A stretch of 64,000 bases of DNA from Chryseobacterium sp. LJ668 (GTDB taxonomy: Bacteria > Bacteroidota > Bacteroidia > Flavobacteriales > Weeksellaceae): positions 1,240,001-1,304,000 of the forward strand of contig NZ_CP080443.1 of the NCBI RefSeq assembly GCF_019613955.1, read 5' to 3'. The first letter of the stretch is position 1. The number at the start of each line of letters is the position of its first letter. The notes beneath the pieces were generated by a model. The model had not been told where the DNA came from. It worked only from the letters and a program-made list of their open reading frames with translations, and made no database searches. Shown in pieces: positions 8,791-18,244 of the stretch. The position numbers were made by a program, and so were the translations under genes.

Positions 8791-10122
8791 ATGTATAGTT
8801 TTTCACCAAAATTAAAATCAACTTCTATCATACTTCTTGTTGTAGGTTTAGTTCTATTTGGAATTGGTTTTTTCCTTAATCACGGGATCAGTACAGAAAG
8901 AATAGAGCACATGATGGAAGCAGTTCATTCCGCCGGTCACAATGCACCTACTCACTCTAGTGAAATGATAGGACCACAGGATCATGCTTCACATCTTGAG
9001 CATGCAACAATGCAGATTCATAACCAGCCATTGGCAGCAATACATTTCGTAGCGGTATTTTTCTTCGGAGTAAGTTGTGCAGTGTTGTTTTTCTACTGTA
9101 TTCAGCATGCGGCCCATGCAGGATGGCCAATCATCATTACAAGAGTAATGGAAGCTATAGCTTCGTATATTCCATACGGTGGAGCGATTTTAGTAATCTT
9201 AATGTTATTAAATATCTTTCATCAAGGTCACCTATTCCACTGGATGGATCCGGATTTAACAGATCCAAACTCTGCACATTTTGATGTGATTTTATTTGAA
9301 AAGAAAAGATTTTTAAATATTCCTTTCTATGCTATCAGAACTTTGATCTATGTAATCGGAGCTTCATTCTTTGCTTGGAAACTAAAAGCGCAGTCTAAAA
9401 AAGTAGATGACACAAAATCTTTGGTTGAGTATCAATTCCTTTACAGATGGGCAGTAGGATATATCGCATTTTTCGGGTTTGCTTCAGCAGCCTGGGCTTG
9501 GGATTGGTTGATGTCTATTGACCCTCACTGGTATTCTACTATGTACATCTGGTATTCTATGGTGAGCTGTCTTTCTAGTGGTATCGCTGTAATTATTTTA
9601 CTAAGTGTTTACCTTAAGAAAAACGGATTCTTGCCACAGTTCAATGACAATCACTTGCACGATTTAGGAGTTTTCCTTTTTGCGACAAGTATGCTTTGGA
9701 CCTATACATGGTTTGCACAGTTCATGCTTTACTGGTATGCAAACGTACCGGAAGAGGTAAATTACTTCTTCGGAAGATTCCAGCACTACGGTGTTACTTT
9801 CTTACCGATGCTGATCATCAACTTCTTACTACCACTATTGGTATTAGTAAGTTCAAGCATCAAAAGAAACTACAAAGTGGTTACAATTATGGCAGTAGTT
9901 GTTATTTTAGGTCACCTTTTAGATTATTTCAATATGGTAATGCCGGGAACGGTTGGTCCTTACTGGAACACTCCTGAAGTACTTTTATTGGTAGTAGGTG
10001 CTGTATTATTTGTCGTAGGATTATTCATCTTTACAGTAATGTCCGCATTAGCTAAATTGAAATTAATTCCAACAGGAAATCCATTCCTTCACGAATCTGA
10101 AATTTATGAGTATCCTTTCTAA
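8791..10122 (+). CDS. actF: Alternative Complex III subunit ActF, NrfD/PsrC-like
   Basis: A 443-residue membrane protein with about ten helices, paralogous to ActC and the last gene of the act operon. An early His-rich periplasmic-type loop (residues of roughly 30-75) is notable. The gene begins 8 bases after actE, and a strong terminator follows. In many related genomes coxB/coxA genes follow directly; here they do not, so the oxidase partner must be encoded elsewhere. Confidence 0.93.
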   Translation: MYSFSPKLKSTSIILLVVGLVLFGIGFFLNHGISTERIEHMMEAVHSAGHNAPTHSSEMIGPQDHASHLEHATMQIHNQPLAAIHFVAVFFFGVSCAVLFFYCIQHAAHAGWPIIITRVMEAIASYIPYGGAILVILMLLNIFHQGHLFHWMDPDLTDPNSAHFDVILFEKKRFLNIPFYAIRTLIYVIGASFFAWKLKAQSKKVDDTKSLVEYQFLYRWAVGYIAFFGFASAAWAWDWLMSIDPHWYSTMYIWYSMVSCLSSGIAVIILLSVYLKKNGFLPQFNDNHLHDLGVFLFATSMLWTYTWFAQFMLYWYANVPEEVNYFFGRFQHYGVTFLPMLIINFLLPLLVLVSSSIKRNYKVVTIMAVVVILGHLLDYFNMVMPGTVGPYWNTPEVLLLVVGAVLFVVGLFIFTVMSALAKLKLIPTGNPFLHESEIYEYPF

Positions 10123-10146
10123 GGATTTGTAACAAAATAAAACTTT

Positions 10147-10180
10147 AAAAGACTGATTATTTATTAATCAGTCTTTTTTT
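10147..10180 (+). terminator. Terminator of the act operon
   Basis: A 13-bp stem (10147-10159 with 10165-10177) with a 5-base loop and a T-run to 10180. It lies 24 bases after the actF stop and marks the operon end. Confidence 0.9.
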
Positions 10181-10242
10181 GTAATCTGAGACAACCTTTT
10201 CGAAAATTCACTGTCTTACTTATAATAACCTAACCGATAACC

Positions 10243-11259
10243 ATGAAAAAAACTCAACTTCTTACATTGCTATTTGTATTATTACTCAGCTTTGTTAATG
10301 CGCAAACCATTACTTTTCTTTCAGAAAAAACAAACCAACCTTTACCAAAAGTTTCAGTATTCGGGAAAGACGGAAGCATTGTTGCCCATTCAGACATTGA
10401 TGGAAAAATTGAAAGAAAAATGTTAATTTCTTCGCAGGAAAAATTTCAACTGGTCTATGATAATATATCGCTTGGAACATTTTCTTATGCAGATTTGGAT
10501 AAAGATGTGGTCAAATTAAATGACAGAGTGAAAGATATTGAAGCGGTGGTCATCAAAAACAACAAACCCGCAAAATATGTTTTAGTAAAAGGCAACTTTA
10601 ATGCTTATGTTACTTTAAACAATAAACTAAACTGTTATGTCGATGGGATCGTTACTTATGTTTTCGATAATAAGACTAAAAAAGTGAAAAGCACAAATAT
10701 CGAACAGTACAGGATTTTCAGATTAGAAGGTGCTAAAAATGAGAAAAAAGAAATGGGCTCTTGGGATTACAATGGATTTCTTGACCTTCCGGGTTTGAAA
10801 AATGTTGGGAATATCGAAGAGTTCAGAAATAAAAAAGCGACGATAAAAGAACTAAAAGGAAACACCAAAGACGAAATAGAAATCAGTGGAAGTGCACTTC
10901 AGGAAAAAGAATTAGCATTGTTTGGTTATAGATTGTATGACATTAAAACAATCCTTAATCATTCTTATGATAAAGGTTCAAAAAAAACATTAAGGGATTT
11001 TCTTGAGTCAAATGAAATTGCTTTCATTAAACTTAAACATAAAAGTGAACCAACTTACAACCAAGTAATTATTTACAGAAATTTCCACCCTACAGAATTA
11101 GACTTTAGCGATAAAAATGATGTTGAAAAAGTGAAATATGACAAAGACATCAGTAATTACAAAACCAGCTATTGGCAAGATGCATCATTCCCAAATATGC
11201 AGACTATTTTCAGCTCATTCTTCAAAGAAGATTTAAAGGAAAAAGAAAACAAAAAATAA
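10243..11259 (+). CDS. Secreted protein with carboxypeptidase-regulatory-like N-terminal domain, unknown function
   Basis: A 338-residue protein with a clear signal peptide (cleavage likely after FVNA, residue 20). Residues of about 22-95 look like the small beta-sandwich found at the front of many Bacteroidetes outer-membrane proteins (a TNQPLPKVSVFGKDG...SDIDGKIE pattern). The remainder has no family I can name and is Lys-rich. No TonB-dependent barrel follows, so this is a stand-alone periplasmic or surface protein. It is probably transcribed alone, since an act-operon terminator precedes it. Confidence 0.6.
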   Translation: MKKTQLLTLLFVLLLSFVNAQTITFLSEKTNQPLPKVSVFGKDGSIVAHSDIDGKIERKMLISSQEKFQLVYDNISLGTFSYADLDKDVVKLNDRVKDIEAVVIKNNKPAKYVLVKGNFNAYVTLNNKLNCYVDGIVTYVFDNKTKKVKSTNIEQYRIFRLEGAKNEKKEMGSWDYNGFLDLPGLKNVGNIEEFRNKKATIKELKGNTKDEIEISGSALQEKELALFGYRLYDIKTILNHSYDKGSKKTLRDFLESNEIAFIKLKHKSEPTYNQVIIYRNFHPTELDFSDKNDVEKVKYDKDISNYKTSYWQDASFPNMQTIFSSFFKEDLKEKENKK

Positions 11260-11285
11260 AAAATCTGTATTCATAAAGGTTTTAC

Positions 11286-11293
11286 TAAATTTG
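11286..11293 (+). promoter_or_regulatory. -7 element upstream of the 396-residue lipoprotein gene
   Basis: TAAATTTG, a full match to TAnnTTTG, ends 17 bases before the start codon at 11311. The -33 region holds only a CTG at about the right distance. Confidence 0.6.
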
Positions 11294-11310
11294 CATCAAA
11301 CCATAAACAA

Positions 11311-12501
11311 ATGAAAAAGCTAAGTTTTCTACTCATTTTTAGTTTACTTCTTTTTACCGCTTGTAAGAAAGATCATGTTGATGCCACCACTACTCAAACT
11401 CTGCAGTCGAGCATCAATGATATGGCTTCTAGTCTTACGACGATCAAGCAGATCAAATTTAATGAAGCTTTGTATATACTAAAAACTTTCGGTGTAGAAG
11501 CTGAAGGTGATGTGAACGAGCTTAAAGCTTTAGGCCAGCTGATCAATGGAAAAAAAGTTCCAGAAATTTTGTCTATGGCAGATCAGGTGGCGCAGAAAAA
11601 CGGCATCGAATGGGCAAGCACAGCACCGCCGTCATTAGGAGAGATGAATATTTTCGGTGATGAATCTGCAAAAGAGAGCGATCCAAACGATGTGAGAGCA
11701 ACCTCTTTAAATATCGCAACACGATTATCCGGTGATACAGGAAATGGTGCGACATCATTGCAAATAATCCCAAGATTGGTTGATAATGCAGGAAAGCCAA
11801 TCGCTTTTACAGGAGCCGCATTAGAAACAACTTTAGAAGTTTTCAGTAATGGGATCAAACTTTCAACTGCTAAAAATCTGATGCTGGATAACAATTTCCG
11901 AGGATTTAACCTTAAATTTTCTTCTTTGCTGGCATCTAAAATAGTAGATAATAAAATTGACATCACAGTATCCGTAAAAACAACAGCAAAAACTTTCAAA
12001 ATGTCTAAAATAGGATTAGACGTTAATCCTAACGCATTGCGAGTACCTGAAGTTCCAAAAACAGATTCTACCACGATTATAGAAGATCCGAATGCGGTGA
12101 TCGATCCTAATAATCCTACAGGAATAACCCCTGGAACCGTTACAGATCCTAATACCACTCCCACACCACCAAAACAACCGGTAGCTGATCCGAAAAGTAC
12201 AGTAAGCAAATTTTTAAACAATGTGAGTTCTCAGAATTTAAAAGCAGCTTTTGACGCCTCCAGCAACCCAAGTTGGGGAAGCTATGAATCTTTCTCAAAT
12301 CCTACTTCAGGTTTTGGTTCGGTCAAAAATGTGAGTGTGAAAAACATTACCACAAACGCATCAAATCCAAATGTTTCAAGTGTAAGTGCTACTTATGATG
12401 TTACCGATAAAAACGGAAAAACGACTTCTTTGAGAGCTACTTTCGGACTAAAAAACGTCAACGGAGAATGGAAAATCTCAAGTTATAAGATCAACCCATA
12501 A
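11311..12501 (+). CDS. Lipoprotein of unknown function
   Basis: A 396-residue protein with a lipoprotein signal (LLLFTACKK, Cys18). The middle carries a low-complexity Pro/Thr/Asp linker (about 250-292). The last 100 residues (VSKFLNNVSSQNLKAAFDAS...GEWKISSY) read like a small NTF2/DUF4878-type fold, in which a final 'W-k-i' strand is common. The long antisense frame at 11583-12221 is a shadow. It sits 3 bases before apt and may be co-transcribed with it. Function unknown. Confidence 0.65.
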   Translation: MKKLSFLLIFSLLLFTACKKDHVDATTTQTLQSSINDMASSLTTIKQIKFNEALYILKTFGVEAEGDVNELKALGQLINGKKVPEILSMADQVAQKNGIEWASTAPPSLGEMNIFGDESAKESDPNDVRATSLNIATRLSGDTGNGATSLQIIPRLVDNAGKPIAFTGAALETTLEVFSNGIKLSTAKNLMLDNNFRGFNLKFSSLLASKIVDNKIDITVSVKTTAKTFKMSKIGLDVNPNALRVPEVPKTDSTTIIEDPNAVIDPNNPTGITPGTVTDPNTTPTPPKQPVADPKSTVSKFLNNVSSQNLKAAFDASSNPSWGSYESFSNPTSGFGSVKNVSVKNITTNASNPNVSSVSATYDVTDKNGKTTSLRATFGLKNVNGEWKISSYKINP

Positions 12502-12504
12502 CCA

Positions 12505-13041
12505 ATGGCTTCACCGGAACTGATACAAAAATTGGAAAATACGATTGAAAACATCGCTGATTTTCCGATTCCGGGAATTCAGTTCAAAGATATTTCGCCC
12601 ATATTTGCAGATCCTAAATTGTATCAGGAAGTTATTGATGACTTGGTGAAATTCAGCAAAGGAAAAGTAGATGCAATCTGCGGCATTGAAAGCCGAGGTT
12701 ATCTTTTTGGAATTGCCATTGCGGTTGCTTTAGAAGTTCCTTTTATTTTAATTAGAAAAACTGGAAAACTTCCGCCACCTGTCATTTCAGAAAAATATGA
12801 TCTTGAATACGGAAGCGCAGAAATTGAGACCCGCAAAGGTCAGATCAAAGAAGGTCAAAAAATTTTAATTCATGATGATCTTTTAGCAACCGGCGGAACT
12901 ACAGAAGCTGCAGCCAAATTGGTTGAGAAACAAGGTGCAAAAGTAGTACAGTTCAGTTTTCTCATTGGTTTAAAAGATCTGAAAGGTGAAGAAAAACTCA
13001 GGAAATTTAATGCGGAAATTTATCATACTTTGGGATACTGA
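12505..13041 (+). CDS. apt: Adenine phosphoribosyltransferase
   Basis: A 178-residue enzyme converting adenine and PRPP to AMP in purine salvage. The PRPP-binding motif (ILIHDDLLATGGT) is at about 120-132, and the purine-binding region IESRGYLFG at 61-69. The basic flexible loop (RKTGKLPPPV) lies between. Length is normal for the family. The ATG lies 3 bases after the preceding lipoprotein stop. Confidence 0.95.
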   Translation: MASPELIQKLENTIENIADFPIPGIQFKDISPIFADPKLYQEVIDDLVKFSKGKVDAICGIESRGYLFGIAIAVALEVPFILIRKTGKLPPPVISEKYDLEYGSAEIETRKGQIKEGQKILIHDDLLATGGTTEAAAKLVEKQGAKVVQFSFLIGLKDLKGEEKLRKFNAEIYHTLGY

Positions 13042-13089
13042 TTACTTCGTTACATAACTAAGTATAATATATAAACAGAAATATTAGAA

Positions 13090-13119
13090 GTGTCATTCTG
13101 AGCTTGTCGAAGCATCTCA
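13090..13119. repeat. Single copy of a dispersed Bacteroidetes intergenic repeat
   Basis: The phrase TGTCATTCTGAGCTTGTCG (from 13091) continues with AAGCATCTCA and contains a small GCTT-GTCG-AAGC hairpin. I recognise this phrase as a very common interspersed intergenic sequence in many bacterial genomes, including flavobacteria. I see no second copy in this window on either strand. It lies in the 194-base gap between apt and the TPR gene. Confidence 0.6.
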
Positions 13120-13184
13120 ATTACTTTAAAATACATTTAAGAATAAAGAATTTACAATTCATCTAATAATACCTGCAAACTATT

Positions 13185-13214
13185 TTGTAAATCATTCAGA
13201 AACAATTAAATTTG
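13185..13214 (+). promoter_or_regulatory. Consensus promoter of the TPR-protein/ribH operon
   Basis: TTG (13185-13187), 19 bases, then TAAATTTG (13207-13214). This is an exact match to the Bacteroidetes promoter pattern, 21 bases before the start codon. Confidence 0.8.
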
Positions 13215-13235
13215 CAGTTCAATTTTTAAGAATTT

Positions 13236-13943
13236 ATGGCAAAATTGGGTAAAAATGCTCCAAATGAGCAAGAAGGTAAAGAAACAGTGGAATTTTTTAA
13301 AGACCTTGATCGAGAGGCTTTAAACACAGAAAGATTCCTTGAAAAATATCAGAAACCACTAAGCATCGCTTTTGGAGTTTTAGTTTTGGGAGTTTTAGGC
13401 TTTTTCGGGTACCAGCAGCTTGTGGTAGCTCCAAAAAATGCTGAAGCAGTAAAAACGTATTTAGCTGCACAAAAAAACCTTACTGAAGGTAAAAACAAAG
13501 AAGCTTTAGGTGGGAAATCGGCTGCCAATCCCGGTTATTTGGGAACATACAATGAGTATCCCTCAACCAAAGTGGGTAAACTTTCTGCTTATAATGCAGG
13601 CTTATTGAAATTTAAAGAAGGAAAATTTCAGGAAGCTTATGATCTTTTAGATAAATTTTCATCCGACAACAAAACATTAATGGCCATGAAGTATGGTGCA
13701 ATGGCAGATGCGAAATCTGGTCTTAATAAGAATGACGAAGCGTTATCATTATTAGACAAAGCAGCTTCAGCTTCAGATGATCCTTATACAACTTATTTCT
13801 TTACAAGAAAAGCAGGTATTGTAGCTTTAGGAATGAAAAAAAATGCAGAAGCTAAAAAATATTTCGCAGCAATTGACGAAAAATACCAGGACTACGACAA
13901 CGGAATGTCTGATTCTTATATTGAAATGACTAAATATTACTAA
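13236..13943 (+). CDS. Membrane-anchored tetratricopeptide protein (YfgM-like)
   Basis: A 235-residue protein: a charged cytoplasmic N-terminus, one membrane helix at about 45-65 (PLSIAFGVLVLGVLGFFGY) and a periplasmic helical-repeat domain with TPR-like units (KFKEGKFQEAYDLLDKF, GLNKNDEALSLLDKAA, GMKKNAEAKKYFAAI). The layout matches YfgM, a periplasmic partner of the SecYEG translocon and chaperones. Orthology cannot be proved here. It is followed by ribH after 4 bases. Confidence 0.75.
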   Translation: MAKLGKNAPNEQEGKETVEFFKDLDREALNTERFLEKYQKPLSIAFGVLVLGVLGFFGYQQLVVAPKNAEAVKTYLAAQKNLTEGKNKEALGGKSAANPGYLGTYNEYPSTKVGKLSAYNAGLLKFKEGKFQEAYDLLDKFSSDNKTLMAMKYGAMADAKSGLNKNDEALSLLDKAASASDDPYTTYFFTRKAGIVALGMKKNAEAKKYFAAIDEKYQDYDNGMSDSYIEMTKYY

Positions 13944-13947
13944 ACAC

Positions 13948-14472
13948 ATGGCAACAGTTAATCTTTCAGATTACAAGCCACTTCATATAAACAATGCCGA
14001 GGATTTTTCTATCGGCATTGTTTTTTCTGAGTGGAATGACTTTGTAACATATAATCTTCGTGATGCAGCCTTAGAAATTCTTGAGAAAGAAGGCATTAAG
14101 TCTGAGAATATCAAATTATTTTCCGTTCCCGGAGCTTTTGAATTGAATTATGCGAGCATGCAGCTTTGCAAAGAACGAAAGTTTGATGCAGTAATCGCCA
14201 TCGGATGTGTGATCAGAGGAGAAACCCCGCATTTTGATTTTGTTTGTGACGCTGTCGCACAAGGAATTAAAGACTGTAATATTTTAACCGATACCCCAAC
14301 TATTTTTTGTGTCTTAACAGATGACACCAAAGAGCAATCCATCGCAAGAAGTGGCGGTGATCTTGGAAATAAAGGTGTGGAAGCAGCTGCAACGGCTTTA
14401 AGTATGATCAATTTCAAAAGAAATCTTTCTAATAAAAAAGGAAATATAGGTTTTGGAAATTCTCAAGTCTGA
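13948..14472 (+). CDS. ribH: 6,7-dimethyl-8-ribityllumazine synthase
   Basis: A 174-residue enzyme, the penultimate step of riboflavin synthesis. It shows the substrate-stacking SEWN (27-30), PGAFEL (61-66) and GCVIRGETPHFDFVC (86-100) with catalytic His95, plus GGDLGNKG near the C-terminus. It is slightly longer than average because of a polar tail after about residue 155. It probably shares the promoter of the TPR gene. No other rib gene is near. Confidence 0.95.
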   Translation: MATVNLSDYKPLHINNAEDFSIGIVFSEWNDFVTYNLRDAALEILEKEGIKSENIKLFSVPGAFELNYASMQLCKERKFDAVIAIGCVIRGETPHFDFVCDAVAQGIKDCNILTDTPTIFCVLTDDTKEQSIARSGGDLGNKGVEAAATALSMINFKRNLSNKKGNIGFGNSQV

Positions 14473-14522
14473 TTGGTTTCATATAGAGAATATTTTTAAC
14501 TTTACTTGTAAAATTACTTATT

Positions 14523-15374
14523 ATGAAATGGACAGACGACAGAAGCGGTAACGTAGATGACAGAAGAGGATCCGGCGGCGGGGGTGCAATCGTTGGCGGT
14601 GGATTAGGAACACTGATCATTGCTGCTATTGTATTTTTCTTAGGCGGGGATCCTTCAGCAATACTTTCTTCGGGAGGAGGTTCTACAACTCAAACCGAAC
14701 AGAGAAACTTGAATCCGGATGAGCTTCAGGTAGGTGAATTTATTAAAATGATCACTGCCGAAAACGAAGAAACCTGGACCAAAATTTTCGCAGAAAACAA
14801 CATGCAGTATAAGCCTGCAACTGTAGTTTTATTTGAATCTCAGACACAATCGGGCTGCGGAACTGCACAGTCTGCAATGGGACCTTTTTATTGCCCTGCA
14901 GATCAAACCGTTTATATGGACATGAGTTTCTTTAATGAGCTTCAGTCACAATTCGGAGCTAAAGTAACAGAATTTACGATCGCTTATGTAATGGCTCACG
15001 AAATGGGACATCACGTACAGAATCTTTTAGGAACTTTAGGCAAAACAGACCAGCTGAGAAGAAGCGGAAAATATTCTGAAGAAGAAATGAATAAAATATC
15101 TGTAGCAACCGAGCTTCAGGCAGATTTTTATGCCGGACTCTGGTCCAGATATTCTAACGAAAGAGAAAAATTTCTGGAACCTGGTGATCTAGAATCTGCT
15201 GTTGAAGCGGCCGAAGCGGTAGGTGACGACAATATTCAACAAAGAACACAAGGGCAAGTGAATCAGGAAAGCTTTACACACGGTTCATCCGCACAGCGAA
15301 AAGAGTGGTTTATGAAGGGCTATAACTCTGGAGACATAAGACAAGGAGATACTTTCAACCAACTTTTAAGATAA
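14523..15374 (+). CDS. Neutral zinc metallopeptidase (YpfJ family)
   Basis: A 283-residue protein of the putative neutral zinc metallopeptidase family. It has a short polar, Gly-rich N-terminus, one membrane helix (about 22-41) and an extracytoplasmic domain with the zinc motif HEMGH at 159-163. Downstream, AdfYAG-like ELQADFYAGLW supplies the third metal ligand region. Paired Cys in GCGTA and FYCP may form a disulfide. Substrate unknown. A strong terminator follows immediately. Confidence 0.85.
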   Translation: MKWTDDRSGNVDDRRGSGGGGAIVGGGLGTLIIAAIVFFLGGDPSAILSSGGGSTTQTEQRNLNPDELQVGEFIKMITAENEETWTKIFAENNMQYKPATVVLFESQTQSGCGTAQSAMGPFYCPADQTVYMDMSFFNELQSQFGAKVTEFTIAYVMAHEMGHHVQNLLGTLGKTDQLRRSGKYSEEEMNKISVATELQADFYAGLWSRYSNEREKFLEPGDLESAVEAAEAVGDDNIQQRTQGQVNQESFTHGSSAQRKEWFMKGYNSGDIRQGDTFNQLLR

Positions 15375-15375
15375 T

Positions 15376-15410
15376 AAAAAAGACCTGAAGATTTTCTTCA
15401 GGTCTTTTTT
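15376..15410. terminator. Bidirectional hairpin terminator
   Basis: A perfect 15-bp stem (15376-15390 with 15396-15410) with a 5-base loop and A/T flanks. It sits between the convergent metallopeptidase and GLPGLI genes. Confidence 0.92.
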
Positions 15411-15413
15411 ATT

Positions 15414-16250
15414 TTATTTCAGCTCTATCGGGTTGCTGTTTTTCTTTATTTCTTCTTTTGCTCTTTCTTCCATTCGTTTTCTCATATCTGCCGGATTTTG
15501 ATTTCCGCCCCCTCCTCCAGTTCTCATTGGAGAAGAAATTCCGCCGCTACGCTGATTATTCATAAATGACATAGGATCTGTTTTGAATTTCTCTTGCTGC
15601 TTTACGTAATCAGCTCTCTTCACTTTAACTACATTACCAAATTGATTCATCTCAGGAAAATCTGCGATTTTATAATTTTTCATTAAATCGAAAGAATAAT
15701 CACCATCAGCATCTTCGGCTTTTACGACTAATCCAGGAAGTCCGCTGAATTTGTATGGCCCATCCTGATAAGGTAAATCTGTTGTGAACCAAGCTGTCCA
15801 TTTTCTGCCACCAAAATCAGTTTCTGCTTTTTGCACTTTATATTCGCCTATTTTTGTAGTTTCCGGTAATATTTTCCATTCCAAAGCTCGGTCTTCCTCG
15901 TAAGAGTAAGCGTCTCTACCCAGTCTGTCTTTGTAAATTGTTTTTTGATTTTTCTTATCTTTTTCGATGGAATAATTAATGCTTGATCTTAGGCTTTCCA
16001 TTTGATCTCTGTTAAAACCCCTTGCGCCACCACTTTGACGATTAGCTTGCATTACAGAATCTCTTTTTATTCTGTTTTCAGAATAGAACATCGATTTTTC
16101 TGCTGAAATATCTAAATAAGCATTCTCTGTCTTGATATCCGCTTTATTAGAAGCATCAGGCTTCATGGTTACCTGATAAACAAATCTGTTGGTCTGTGCA
16201 AAAGTTGTCTGAATGAATAATACCATTGTTAAAATGCCTAATCTTTTCAT
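15414..16250 (-). CDS. GLPGLI family secreted protein
   Basis: A 278-residue protein with a signal peptide (cleavage after TTFA, about residue 18). It contains the family-naming sequence SGLPGLV and flanking typical motifs (WTAWFTTDLPYQDGPYKF). This Bacteroidetes family has no assigned biochemical role; members are often linked to TonB or carboxypeptidase-like envelope proteins. The C-terminus is a Gly/Asn and charged low-complexity tail. The gene stands alone here. Confidence 0.88.
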   Translation of the reverse strand: MKRLGILTMVLFIQTTFAQTNRFVYQVTMKPDASNKADIKTENAYLDISAEKSMFYSENRIKRDSVMQANRQSGGARGFNRDQMESLRSSINYSIEKDKKNQKTIYKDRLGRDAYSYEEDRALEWKILPETTKIGEYKVQKAETDFGGRKWTAWFTTDLPYQDGPYKFSGLPGLVVKAEDADGDYSFDLMKNYKIADFPEMNQFGNVVKVKRADYVKQQEKFKTDPMSFMNNQRSGGISSPMRTGGGGGNQNPADMRKRMEERAKEEIKKNSNPIELK

Positions 16251-16357
16251 TTTTCTTGATTTATAGTTTTGATTTTAAATACTCTTCAAAGTTAAACCAT
16301 CGATGATAAAAATTGATAAAATAAAATCGTCGATTTTTATATACTGATTATTGTTCG

Positions 16358-16365
16358 TATTTTTG
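16358..16365 (+). promoter_or_regulatory. -7 element of the suf run
   Basis: TATTTTTG matches TAnnTTTG, 28 bases before the SufA-like start. No good -33 TTG is seen. Confidence 0.55.
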
Positions 16366-16393
16366 CACTATTAAATCATTCTAAATAAATACA

Positions 16394-16723
16394 ATGATAA
16401 AAGTTTCAGATCATGCTAAGGAAAAAGCCATTCAACTGATGACAGAAGATGGTTTTAATCCGGCAGAAGATTATATAAGAGTTGGGGTAAAGAGCGGAGG
16501 TTGTTCTGGTTTGGAATATGTTTTAGGTTTCGACAACAAAAAAACAGATACCGATCAGGTTTTTGAAGATAATAATATCAAAATTGTTGTAGAAAAAAAA
16601 TCGATTCTTTATTTAGCAGGTACCATCCTCGAATACTCAGGTGGATTGAATGGAAAAGGATTTGTTTTTAACAATCCTAATGCAGCCAGAACGTGTGGTT
16701 GCGGTGAGAGTTTTAGCTTATAA
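16394..16723 (+). CDS. HesB/IscA-type iron-sulfur carrier (SufA-like)
   Basis: A 109-residue A-type carrier that accepts and delivers Fe-S clusters. The three conserved Cys are present: one in KSGGCSGLEY and two in the C-terminal CGCGESF. Length is normal. It leads the suf gene run and has its own -7 promoter element; sufB starts 66 bases later. I call it SufA-like from context, since A-type carriers cannot be told apart by sequence alone. Confidence 0.92.
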   Translation: MIKVSDHAKEKAIQLMTEDGFNPAEDYIRVGVKSGGCSGLEYVLGFDNKKTDTDQVFEDNNIKIVVEKKSILYLAGTILEYSGGLNGKGFVFNNPNAARTCGCGESFSL

Positions 16724-16789
16724 TTAGACATTGGAAGTACTGATTTAGAATACTCTAAATCTTAAATCTAATTTCTAAAATCTATTAAA

Positions 16790-18238
16790 ATGAGTAAATA
16801 TACTGAAGACGACTTAAGAGTCGATTTAGAAAATCAAAAATACGAATTCGGCTGGGAAACGATACTCGATTACGAAGATTTCCCAACTGGTTTAAATGAA
16901 GACATCGTCCGTGCTATTTCTGCTAAAAAAGAAGAACCGGAATGGATGACAGAATGGCGTTTGGAATCTTTCAAGATCTGGTTAAAAATGACTGAGCCTG
17001 AATGGGCGAACATCAAATACACAAAACCGGATTTTCAGGCGATAAAATATTACGCTGCACCGAAAGCTAAACCAGAATTGGCAAGCTTAGATGAAGTGGA
17101 TCCTGAACTATTGGCAACTTTCGCCAAGTTAGGAATCAACATTGAAGAGCAGAAAAGACTTTCAAATGTTGCTGTAGATATCGTAATAGATTCGATCTCT
17201 GTAAAAACGACTTTTCAGGATACTTTAGCAGAAAAAGGAATTATTTTCTGTTCAATTTCCGAAGCGATTAAAAATCATCCGGATTTAGTAAAAAAATATC
17301 TTGGAAAAGTAGTTCCGAGAGGTGATAACTTTTATGCCGCATTGAATTCCGCAGTATTTTCTGACGGAAGTTTCTGCTATATTCCAAAAGGGGTAAGATG
17401 CCCAATGGAATTATCAACCTATTTCCGTATCAATCAGTCTGGTACAGGTCAGTTTGAAAGAACGCTTGTTATTGCTGATGAGGGAAGTTATGTTTCTTAC
17501 TTGGAAGGCTGTACCGCTCCGTCAAGAGACGAAAACCAGCTTCACGCCGCAGTTGTTGAATTAATTGCTTTAGATAATGCTGAAATTAAATATTCAACGG
17601 TTCAGAACTGGTATCCAGGGAATGAAGAAGGTAAGGGTGGTGTTTTCAACTTTGTAACCAAAAGAGGATTATGCGAAACTAAAGCAAAAATCTCTTGGAC
17701 TCAGGTTGAAACTGGTTCTGCTGTAACTTGGAAATATCCTTCTTGTATCTTAAAAGGTGACGGTTCTATAGGTGAGTTCTACTCTATCGCAGTGACCAAC
17801 AATCATCAATATGCCGATACGGGTACAAAGATGATTCACATCGGAAAGAATACAAAATCAACGATTATTTCTAAAGGAATTTCTGCAGGAAAATCTCAAA
17901 ACTCATACAGAGGTTTGGTAAAAGTAATGCCTTCTGCAAAAGGAGCCAGAAACTTCTCACAGTGTGACTCACTATTGATGGGTAACGAATGTGGAGCGCA
18001 TACTTTCCCTTATATTGAAATTAAAGATCCGACTGCTCAGTTAGAACATGAAGCTACCACTTCAAAAATCGGTGAAGATCAGATCTTCTACTGTAACCAG
18101 AGAGGTATCGATACGGAAAGAGCAATTGCTTTGATCGTCAATGGTTTCAGTAAAGAAGTTTTAAATAAATTACCAATGGAATTTGCCATTGAAGCCCAGA
18201 AGTTACTGGAGATTTCTTTGGAAGGTTCTGTGGGATAG
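16790..18238 (+). CDS. sufB: Fe-S cluster assembly scaffold SufB
   Basis: A 482-residue SufB, which with SufC and SufD forms the scaffold for new Fe-S clusters. The beta-helix core shows [20 protein letters not shown], and the conserved [17 protein letters not shown] with Cys and Glu is near the end. Length matches the family. Between it and sufC lies an insert with inverted repeats and a GxxExxY gene instead of the usual short gap. Confidence 0.96.
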   Translation: MSKYTEDDLRVDLENQKYEFGWETILDYEDFPTGLNEDIVRAISAKKEEPEWMTEWRLESFKIWLKMTEPEWANIKYTKPDFQAIKYYAAPKAKPELASLDEVDPELLATFAKLGINIEEQKRLSNVAVDIVIDSISVKTTFQDTLAEKGIIFCSISEAIKNHPDLVKKYLGKVVPRGDNFYAALNSAVFSDGSFCYIPKGVRCPMELSTYFRINQSGTGQFERTLVIADEGSYVSYLEGCTAPSRDENQLHAAVVELIALDNAEIKYSTVQNWYPGNEEGKGGVFNFVTKRGLCETKAKISWTQVETGSAVTWKYPSCILKGDGSIGEFYSIAVTNNHQYADTGTKMIHIGKNTKSTIISKGISAGKSQNSYRGLVKVMPSAKGARNFSQCDSLLMGNECGAHTFPYIEIKDPTAQLEHEATTSKIGEDQIFYCNQRGIDTERAIALIVNGFSKEVLNKLPMEFAIEAQKLLEISLEGSVG

Positions 18239-18244
18239 TTTGAT

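Noticed and set aside
11583..12221. A 212-residue antisense open frame across the lipoprotein gene
   Set aside because: It is the reverse shadow of a gene with signal peptide, normal codon pattern and promoter; no family or promoter supports it.
16742..16761. Hairpin GATTTAGA/TCTAAATC between the SufA-like gene and sufB
   Set aside because: AT-only 8-bp stem without a T-run; could be chance in AT-rich DNA.
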